DNA of 8,684 bases, from contig JADFLK010000071.1 of the NCBI GenBank assembly GCA_022564455.1, positions 1 to 8,684 of the forward strand. The letters are read 5' to 3'. The stretch comes from Bacteroidota bacterium. GTDB taxonomy: Bacteria > Bacteroidota > Rhodothermia > Rhodothermales > Rubricoccaceae. The position numbers were made by a program, and so were the translations under genes. Each line of letters begins with the position of its first letter. Within the stretch, counting starts at the first letter, position 1. The notes beneath the pieces are model-generated. The model saw nothing but the letters and a program-made list of their open reading frames with translations, searched no databases and was not told the DNA's origin. Below, in pieces: positions 1 to 7,194 of the stretch.

Positions 1-1203
1 CGCTACCGTCCGCGCATACTTCTCGAACGACGCGGCAAACAGGTCGTCGGACTCCTGGCCCTCCTTGCGTAGAGCCTGCGCCTTCAGCGCAACACCCCAG
101 TCGTTATGAATCCAGCTGAGAAGGTCGTCAAGCTCGGCTGACGTCGTCGGCGCGCTTTCCGCAATGTGCACCGCCTCCTCATAGTCACCGCTGATGTAGC
201 GAGCGCGCACGCTGGTGAGCAAGTCCTCCAGGATGGCTTCCGGTGAATCCGATCTGCCCTCCAGTGTCTCTATCGCCGATTTAACGAGCGTCCGCGCCTG
301 GCCAAGCAGATCCACTGGATTCCCATCACGGTCCTGGTGTTCGTACGCGCCGATAAGATCGAACGTGCTGCTCAGGTGTGTGAACGGTCTGCTCACCAGG
401 TCGGGCGGAAAGCAGCCTAGCCGGTCGGCAAGCTGCACCAGAAAGCTGTCGGAGTCGAAGCCCTGCACGTAGAATGCCTGACGGTCCTCCTTCAGCAGGT
501 GTTCGGTGAGATGTTGCGCAGGTTCGTCGCTACGGTATCCGATCCAATAGAGTCGGTAGTCGAACGTCTCGCCTGAGAGGAGGTGATCGAACACGGGATC
601 GTTCTCGCCACTGTAGCCGAGCACGATCCACGGACGCTTCGCGCCCGCTTCCTCAAAAACTGGCCGAAGCTGTTCTGCGTGATCTCTGCACTCACTCTCC
701 GTGTTGAGGAGGCGAAAGCCCGACCGCTGTCCGTGCAGGTAGTAGACCGCAGGCGTTGGAACGAAATCGGGCTTGAACGTCTGCGACGCAGCGAAGTCGT
801 AGATGGCTGGAAACACGTTGAGGAGCGCGCACGCCTGTACCACGAGCGGGTCAAAGTTGGGGGTGAGCACGCGCGCGATGTACCCCTCCTTGACAAGCTC
901 TGCAAGTGCAATGTGCGCCCAGTTTAATTTGGCGTTGTCGATATACTCCGCAAGGAGATCGCGGCGCTCGCCCGCCGATATCTCTGCCATGAGGTGTTGG
1001 TAACTGGTTTTTCGGTGGCGTTTTGCCCTTTTGTAGTCGAGTGGGTAGCGCTCCTTGATGATCTTGCAGAAATCGTCCGCAAGCGGGATCCCTGCTGTTT
1101 TCGAGCAACCCGATCCAAGCAGGATCACAGCTCCCTCGCGCTCCTTGGCGCTGCGGAGCACTTCTGCCACGTCGTCAATTGTGCGCTCGAAATCGTAAGC
1201 CAT
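1..1203 (-). CDS. SIR2-like NADase with C-terminal TPR-like repeats, 3' end outside the window
   Basis: An uninterrupted frame of 401 codons runs from an ATG at 1203 to the left edge with no stop, so the C-terminus is missing. The N-terminal ~210 residues are a SIR2-like domain: NAD-binding loop GSGCSKTAGIP at residues 30-40, LTPNFD at 113-118 (Asn116), YYLHGQ at 154-159 (His157) and LGYSGENDPVF at 195-205. Asn and His in these places are the catalytic pair of NADase-type SIR2 domains such as ThsA. The five cysteines seen (33, 46, 125, 172, 264) form no CxxC pair, so the zinc ribbon of protein-deacetylase sirtuins is absent. Residues ~215-265 form the family's C-lobe. Residues ~320-401 are helical and TPR-like (for example NDWGVALKAQAL, then FAASFEKYA). 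By family knowledge such proteins cleave NAD+ on phage infection; that role is inferred here. The gene follows the upstream PLP enzyme by 49 bases on the same strand. No clear Shine-Dalgarno or own promoter was seen. Confidence 0.85.
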   Translation of the reverse strand, partial: MAYDFERTIDDVAEVLRSAKEREGAVILLGSGCSKTAGIPLADDFCKIIKERYPLDYKRAKRHRKTSYQHLMAEISAGERRDLLAEYIDNAKLNWAHIALAELVKEGYIARVLTPNFDPLVVQACALLNVFPAIYDFAASQTFKPDFVPTPAVYYLHGQRSGFRLLNTESECRDHAEQLRPVFEEAGAKRPWIVLGYSGENDPVFDHLLSGETFDYRLYWIGYRSDEPAQHLTEHLLKEDRQAFYVQGFDSDSFLVQLADRLGCFPPDLVSRPFTHLSSTFDLIGAYEHQDRDGNPVDLLGQARTLVKSAIETLEGRSDSPEAILEDLLTSVRARYISGDYEEAVHIAESAPTTSAELDDLLSWIHNDWGVALKAQALRKEGQESDDLFAASFEKYARTVA

Positions 1204-1252
1204 TCGTCGTTCTAATTTGAGATCGAAGCGAGTAACACAGCCCACCAGTTAC

Positions 1253-2458
1253 TTACCGTGCCACCACCTCCCATTCCTCCTCCACCTCATCCCCATCCAC
1301 CACGTACAGTTTCGTTTGCGTAGCCACTGCAACGCACGCGTGGTTTGGCACAATCCGAACGCGGTCGCCTACATCGAACGGGGCGCCGCCGGGGATTTCG
1401 ATCCAGCCGTGTTCTTCGCTGAGGGAGGCCAGCCGAGCGTGCGGCATCCGTTTCATCGTGCGCGGACTGTGGAGGATGACGCCGTAATCCTCGAGTCCAT
1501 ACCCCTTGTCTGTCGTCAGGGTTTTCTTTCCGGCGTTCACGTAGACGCGGTCCGTCCCGTTGCCCCGGTGGATGGAGATCACAGTCGCCTGAACGGTGAG
1601 GGCGCAATCCGTCAGCTCGCAGACGCCGAGAGCGACCTGAATGGCGTCGTGGAAAACGTTATTGCCGGGGCGGACTTCGGTGATGCGGAATCCATTGTGC
1701 TCGGCATTCTCAAACCGGCTGAACGTGGGCGTGGAGCCCAGCGAGATGACGGCCTCAGCCGGGTCGAGCAGGCCGGCAGCGCCGAGGCGGTCCGCGAGAT
1801 TCAGCAGCCGGTCTCGTTCCTCCGCCATCACCCTGTTCAGCGCATCGTCTTTCGTCTCGCCCTCCGAAGGTCCCCGATAGCCGTGGCCCGCATGCGTCAG
1901 GAGGCCGCAGACGTGCAATCCCGACAGGCCGCGTACGCGGCGAACAAACTCCACCGCATTCGGATCGTCCCAACCGATGCCGCACCGCCCGTGGCCTACG
2001 TCTACCTCGACAAGCACATCCGCCGTCATCTCTCTTTCTGAAAAGAACACCGAGGCTGCCTCCGCACCCGCGATGGTGTCCACGCAGAACGCCATGCGGA
2101 CGCCTTGCTCCATCAATTTCGCAATCCTTCCGAACGAGATCGCATCGACCACCTCCTTTGCAATCACCAGATCATCGAAACCGGTAGCTGCGAACGCCTC
2201 GGCCTCAGGGAGCGTCGCAACGGTTAATCCCTTCGCTCCGGCCGTCTTCTGCAGCCGCGCCAGATCCGGGCACTTGTGAGTTTTGATGTGAGGGCGCAGC
2301 GCAACGCCTTCCCGATCCGCGCGTGCCTGAACGGCTTCGATATTCGCCTCCAACCGGTTACGGCCGATGAGTAACGTGGGCGTTGGGAGGTCAGAGATGA
2401 GCACGGGTGCCTGCTGCGTAATTCGTAATACGTGATTCGTAATGCGTAAGGAAGCCAT
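1253..2458 (-). CDS. Fold-type III PLP enzyme, D-threonine aldolase / D-serine dehydratase family
   Basis: An alanine-racemase-like barrel enzyme that probably cleaves or dehydrates a D-3-hydroxy amino acid using PLP and a divalent metal. Numbering from the ATG at 2458 (401 aa), the N-terminal DLPTPTLLI motif is at 23-31, the PLP lysine is Lys59 in RPHIKTHK, THAGHGY is at 188-194, the phosphate-binding GSTPT is at 241-245, and PNHACV is at 371-376. His373 and Cys375 form the H-x-C metal pair known from chicken zinc D-serine dehydratase; Alcaligenes D-threonine aldolase has Asp in the second place. The exact substrate is therefore open. The start is uncertain: residues 2-16 are translated from a heptamer repeat. 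A GTG at 2404, preceded by AGCAGG five bases away (2410-2415), would give 383 aa, closer to the ~375-380 aa of characterised relatives. The longer frame to 2692 overlaps atpC and was not used. The SIR2 gene follows after 49 bases. Confidence 0.87.
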   Translation of the reverse strand: MASLRITNHVLRITQQAPVLISDLPTPTLLIGRNRLEANIEAVQARADREGVALRPHIKTHKCPDLARLQKTAGAKGLTVATLPEAEAFAATGFDDLVIAKEVVDAISFGRIAKLMEQGVRMAFCVDTIAGAEAASVFFSEREMTADVLVEVDVGHGRCGIGWDDPNAVEFVRRVRGLSGLHVCGLLTHAGHGYRGPSEGETKDDALNRVMAEERDRLLNLADRLGAAGLLDPAEAVISLGSTPTFSRFENAEHNGFRITEVRPGNNVFHDAIQVALGVCELTDCALTVQATVISIHRGNGTDRVYVNAGKKTLTTDKGYGLEDYGVILHSPRTMKRMPHARLASLSEEHGWIEIPGGAPFDVGDRVRIVPNHACVAVATQTKLYVVDGDEVEEEWEVVAR

Positions 2459-2488
2459 CACGCAGCCAATACGCAATACGGAATACGA
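2420..2488. repeat. Degenerate 7-base tandem repeat (AATnCGn) at the start of the PLP-enzyme gene
   Basis: Plus-strand units are AATTCGT (2420), AATACGT (2427), GATTCGT (2434) and AATGCGT (2441). After 20 unrelated bases come AATACGC (2468), AATACGG (2475) and AATACGA (2482). The second block is shifted by one base from the phase of the first. The array lies between the atpC terminator and the PLP-enzyme gene and overlaps the ATG start at 2458, which makes that start doubtful. Confidence 0.75.
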
Positions 2489-2500
2489 ACTATCCATCCA

Positions 2501-2534
2501 CCACAAAGCCCCCGACGCAATAACGCCGAGGGCT
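2501..2534 (-). terminator. Rho-independent terminator after atpC
   Basis: Read on the minus strand, positions 2534-2524 and 2517-2507 form an 11-pair stem around a six-base loop (TTATTG), followed by TTTGTGG. All 11 positions pair in minus-strand RNA, two of them as G-U. On the plus strand those two positions become mismatches, so the orientation is clear. It begins 27 bases past the atpC stop and should end the atpD-atpC transcript. The T tract is short, so termination may be incomplete. Confidence 0.75.
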
Positions 2535-2561
2535 CTGGGGTGATAGTCGGAACGGTCAGTA

Positions 2562-2972
2562 TCAGACCTTGCCCATGCCCGCGCGCAATCGGTTGCGGGC
2601 CTTCTCCAATTCGGCCTTGGCCTCCGCGCGCTCTTCGGGCGATTGGCTCGCGTCCAGGCGCTCCTTCGCGCGTTCCTCAGCACGTTGCGCACGATCCACG
2701 TCGATGTCGGACGCGGGCTCGGCAGTCTCCGCGAGCATAATCACATGGTTGTCGAGCACTTCCACAAACCCGCCGCTGGAGGCAAACGTGGCCACGTTTC
2801 CATTCGGCAAGGTTACGTAAATGGGCCCGACGCCAGTAGCTGCCACCATCGGTGCGTGGTTGCGGAGGATCTCAAATCCGCCCTGCACGCCTGGTGCGCG
2901 GAAGCTGACGGCCTCGCCGCGAAAAGCAGCGCCGTCCGGTGAAACGATCTCAACAAGCAGGTTTTCAGACAT
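2562..2972 (-). CDS. atpC: ATP synthase F1 subunit epsilon
   Basis: Encodes the 136-aa epsilon subunit of the F1 sector, which sits on the rotor stalk with gamma, couples F1 to the c-ring and can inhibit ATP hydrolysis. Residues 1-85 form the beta-sandwich domain (LLVEIVSPDG near the N-terminus; GGFEILRNHAPMVA at 31-44, the counterpart of the conserved GxxGIxxxHAPxL region). Residues ~88-132 form the two-helix C-terminal hairpin, rich in Glu, Arg and Ala, and the hairpin is complete rather than truncated as in some Bacteroidota. It follows atpD by 67 bases on the same strand, the usual Bacteroidota arrangement in which atpD and atpC stand apart from the other ATPase genes. The ATG at 2972 fits the family N-terminus. 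No Shine-Dalgarno is visible because a heptamer repeat abuts the start codon. A terminator follows the stop. Confidence 0.96.
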   Translation of the reverse strand: MSENLLVEIVSPDGAAFRGEAVSFRAPGVQGGFEILRNHAPMVAATGVGPIYVTLPNGNVATFASSGGFVEVLDNHVIMLAETAEPASDIDVDRAQRAEERAKERLDASQSPEERAEAKAELEKARNRLRAGMGKV

Positions 2973-3035
2973 ATTCGATATCGGATATCGGATTTGGGAG
3001 AAACGAAGGTCAGGTCACGACATTCGAAATCGAAA
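2973..3035. repeat. 7-base tandem repeat between atpD and atpC
   Basis: Plus-strand units ATTCGAT (2973), ATCGGAT (2980) and ATCGGAT (2987) are followed, in the same 7-base phase, by AAACGAA (3001), ATTCGAA (3022) and ATCGAAA (3029), with degenerate units between. The array fills nearly the whole gap and touches the atpC start codon. It includes an odd palindrome, CGATATC-G-GATATCG, at 2976-2990. The sequence differs from the array at 2420-2488 but has the same period. Confidence 0.65.
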
Positions 3036-3039
3036 ACCC

Positions 3040-4772
<1,733 letters not shown>

Positions 4773-5822
4773 CTAGAAGTGCTCGAACCCACCCGCCTCC
4801 AACGGCGTCACGTTGCCTTCGGTATCGCGGAGGGTGATACCCTCGGAGGCATCCACTACCTGTCCAATTACAGCGTAGGAGTCCTCCCCGAGCTTCTGCC
4901 TGTCGGCTTCTGAGACCGCGAACAGTAACTCGTAATCCTCGCCGCCATAGAGGGCCAGCGAGAGCGGATCCGCGTCGTATCGCTCAGCCGCTTTAAAGGT
5001 CTGCACGTGAATAGGGAGGAGCCCGGCTTCAACGACGGCCCCAACTCCGGAAGCGTTGCAAAGGTGGTGCACGTCGCCGCCGAGGCCATCGGAGAGGTCG
5101 ATCATAGCGCTCGGCCTGACTCCCGCCTCGCGCCAGTTCTTGATCCGGTCCAGCCGCGCCTGCGGGTAAAGGTGCCGCTCGACGACGTAGGCAAACTCAG
5201 CCAGATTCGGCTGGGAGGTTTCCGCGCCGTCGCCACTTGGATCGTAGTCCGTCTTGCCGGCGAGGAGCACCTTGAGGCCAGCCGCCGCCGCACCAAGATC
5301 GCCGGTTACACAGAGGAGATCTCCAGACTGCGCGCCCTTTCGGTAGACAATGTCGTTCTCCGCCGCCTCTCCGATGACCGTAATTGAGATCATCAGTTTG
5401 GAGGCTGCCGTCACGTCGCCACCAACGATGGTGAGATCGTACCGGCCGCAGGCCTCCGTCATACCTGTGTAGAGCATCTCCAGTTGTTCCACGGAGATGT
5501 TATTTGGCAGCGCGAGGGCAACCGTGGCGTAGCGCGGCTCAGCGTTCATGGCTACGATATCGCTGACATTGGTGGCGATGGCCTTCCAGCCGAGGTGGCG
5601 CATCGGCACGAACGTCCGGTCGAAGTGGACGCCCTCCACCAGCGCATCCGTCGTAACCACATGCACACGCCCCTCGCCCACGCGGTACACGGCCGCATCG
5701 TCCCCGATCCCCTGAACCAGCGCTTCGGGAACCTCTGCGCCGAGCACGGTCCGAAGCCGGCCGATCAGCCCAAATTCACCGTCTTGGCTGATGGGGGTGA
5801 AGGATTCGGAAGGGGGAATCAT
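4773..5822 (-). CDS. thiL: Thiamine-monophosphate kinase
   Basis: Encodes a 349-aa ATP-dependent kinase that phosphorylates thiamine monophosphate to thiamine pyrophosphate, the last step of cofactor synthesis, in the cytoplasm. It belongs to the PurM/AIR-synthetase-like fold. Visible ThiL signatures are GIGDDAAV at 38-45, TTDALVEGVHFD at 57-68, NVSDIVAMNAEPRYATVAL at 85-103, GGDVTAA at 134-140, GDLGAA at 174-179, MIDLSDGLGGDV at 240-251 and GGEDYELLF at 293-301; the metal- and ATP-binding aspartates are all present. The ATG at 5822 is preferred over one at 5861 because AGGA lies six bases upstream and the extra 13 residues match nothing in the family. It follows the TPR-protein gene by 87 bases and may share its transcript. 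No thiamine riboswitch or other thi genes are seen nearby. Confidence 0.95.
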   Translation of the reverse strand: MIPPSESFTPISQDGEFGLIGRLRTVLGAEVPEALVQGIGDDAAVYRVGEGRVHVVTTDALVEGVHFDRTFVPMRHLGWKAIATNVSDIVAMNAEPRYATVALALPNNISVEQLEMLYTGMTEACGRYDLTIVGGDVTAASKLMISITVIGEAAENDIVYRKGAQSGDLLCVTGDLGAAAAGLKVLLAGKTDYDPSGDGAETSQPNLAEFAYVVERHLYPQARLDRIKNWREAGVRPSAMIDLSDGLGGDVHHLCNASGVGAVVEAGLLPIHVQTFKAAERYDADPLSLALYGGEDYELLFAVSEADRQKLGEDSYAVIGQVVDASEGITLRDTEGNVTPLEAGGFEHF

Positions 5823-5828
5823 GCAGCA

Positions 5829-5833
5829 TCCTG
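5829..5833 (-). promoter_or_regulatory. Ribosome binding site deciding the thiL start
   Basis: The minus strand reads CAGGA here, six bases upstream of the ATG at 5822. It is the clearest Shine-Dalgarno sequence in the window and supports this start over the longer frame from 5861. Confidence 0.6.
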
Positions 5834-5909
5834 AAATGAGCAAGCGGTACTCGCGCTCCAACGCTCCGATCCCGGCTCACCAAATCTTCCGACGTGCGAA
5901 CCGGATGCA

Positions 5910-7088
5910 TCAATCGCCGCCTACGCGGGCACGTACATCGGCAGCTTTTTTGCGAAACACCCTGGCCTGTTCGGGATGTTGTTCGGCCAATTTCTCGTAA
6001 ACGCTCGCCGCCTCACCAAACTGTCCTTGTGCAACGTAGATGCGAGCAAGGGTTTCGGAGACCATGTCGTCGGCAATCTCATCGTCGAATCCCCCATTAT
6101 CGTCTTCGCCAACAAAGTCTGGGTCGGGGCGGATGCGCGGAGCATCCTCAAGCTCCCGGATCAGGGAATCCAGATCATCCGCCACGGCAGCATCTGCACC
6201 AACGACAGGTGCATCTTTGATGTACTCGGTTTCCGTACGGACATCCAGCGACGGCTCGTCTATCGGCGCGGCTATTTGCGCTTCTATGACGACCCTTTCA
6301 GTCCGCTCCGTTTCCGTCTCCGAAACGACCGCCCAGCCGGTATCAGCGCTCTCCGCGTCGGCTTCGCCTCGGATCTCGCCTGAAGGCTTCCGCCAGCCGG
6401 CTTCTCCGTCCGGCACGCGGACGATGGGTTCGGCGGCCATGGGCTCGGCGGTTTCCGCTCCCAGTGCGTCCGAGACGGGTGTCGAGTCGTCCACGAACAC
6501 CTCCGGAATGGCTTCGGGCAGTTCTTCAGCCAGCGTCTCAGGCTGTTCTTCGGAGTCGGAGGGCTCTGCAACTTTGTGAGGGTCCTCATCCGGCTGTGCC
6601 TCATCCAGCAGCGCCTCATCCGGCATTGTCTCCGCCTGTACTTCAACCGGCTCTACCATCGCATTCTCCACTACCTCGTCCTGCTCACCTGGTTCTTCGG
6701 CTATTTCTCCATCCACCTCCTCCGAGCTTCGATCTACCGGGGCTTCAGAAGGCACTCCGGGCAGCAATTCGGCCTCCGTAGCCCGCGCCTTGGCTTCCAG
6801 CAGCCGCCGGCGCTCGCGCTGAATGAGTGGACTTCCGGGCGCAAGAAAGTGCGCGCGGTGCCACGCTTCGAGGGCATCCTCCCAGCGTTGCTCGGCCTCG
6901 TAGGCCTTGGCCAGAAGCACCTGGCTCGTCGCGTAGGCCGGAACGGCGGCCGACAGCGCCTCCAGCCGACGCACAGCCTCAGCCGACTTGCCATCTGCCA
7001 GCAGCAGCGCGGATCGCTGTATTTCTGCGACCGGCGCTGCGGAGGTGGGTGGAGAAGAGGAAAAAGAAACGGGCTTGGAAAGAGGCAT
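5910..7088 (-). CDS. Acidic protein with TPR repeats at both ends, unknown function
   Basis: A 392-aa protein with no recognised enzymatic motif. Residues ~18-100 are TPR-like helices (IQRSALLLADGKSAEAVRRL, then VLLAKAYEAEQRWEDALEAWHRAHFLAP). Residues ~103-335 form a long acidic, low-complexity linker rich in Glu, Asp, Ala, Pro and Val, probably disordered. Residues 340-392 contain a final TPR (SETLARIYVAQGQFGEA, then VYEKLAEQHPEQ). A C-terminal SETLAxIYxxQGxxxxA...YEKL...PE segment after an acidic linker resembles hypothetical proteins recalled from other Bacteroidota, so it is probably a conserved lineage protein used for protein-protein contact. There is no signal peptide or membrane segment, which suggests a cytoplasmic location. 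The ATG at 7088 precedes the first TPR and lacks a clear Shine-Dalgarno. It lies 106 bases downstream of the glycosyltransferase and 87 upstream of thiL. Its partner cannot be named from sequence. Confidence 0.85.
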   Translation of the reverse strand: MPLSKPVSFSSSPPTSAAPVAEIQRSALLLADGKSAEAVRRLEALSAAVPAYATSQVLLAKAYEAEQRWEDALEAWHRAHFLAPGSPLIQRERRRLLEAKARATEAELLPGVPSEAPVDRSSEEVDGEIAEEPGEQDEVVENAMVEPVEVQAETMPDEALLDEAQPDEDPHKVAEPSDSEEQPETLAEELPEAIPEVFVDDSTPVSDALGAETAEPMAAEPIVRVPDGEAGWRKPSGEIRGEADAESADTGWAVVSETETERTERVVIEAQIAAPIDEPSLDVRTETEYIKDAPVVGADAAVADDLDSLIRELEDAPRIRPDPDFVGEDDNGGFDDEIADDMVSETLARIYVAQGQFGEAASVYEKLAEQHPEQARVFRKKAADVRARVGGD

Positions 7089-7107
7089 GAGGACCAGAAA
7101 CGTTCCC

Positions 7108-7138
7108 GTAAGGTAGTGTTCTCCCGTTGGCCTGAAAA
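7108..7138 (-). promoter_or_regulatory. Weak candidate promoter for the TPR-protein gene
   Basis: On the minus strand TTTT (7138-7135) is followed after 19 bases by TACCTTAC (7115-7108), a partial match to the Bacteroidota TTTG-N19-TAnnTTTG pattern, ending 19 bases before the ATG at 7088. Two of the six fixed -7 positions and one -33 position deviate, so chance similarity is possible. Confidence 0.22.
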
Positions 7139-7194
7139 GTGCCTCCAGCCACTAATTCGGATGCCGAAGAGCCGTTGCCAGAAAGCCCGTTGGA

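Noticed and set aside
851..1118. Several short frames on both strands within the SIR2 gene
   Set aside because: They lie inside the 401-codon frame that carries all the SIR2 motifs and match nothing themselves.
1217..2041. Long open frame on the plus strand opposite the PLP enzyme
   Set aside because: It is a shadow of the minus-strand gene, whose frame carries complete PLP-enzyme motifs; the plus-strand translation shows no family motif.
2420..2488. CRISPR-like array
   Set aside because: The units are 7 bases in direct tandem without spacers of CRISPR length and there are no cas genes.
2459..2692. N-terminal extension of the PLP enzyme to 2692
   Set aside because: It would overlap the end of atpC, cross its terminator and translate heptamer repeats; the family begins near the DLPTPTLLI motif.
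5823..5861. Longer ThiL start at 5861
   Set aside because: The 13 added residues have no family counterpart, and the ATG at 5822 has a Shine-Dalgarno sequence.
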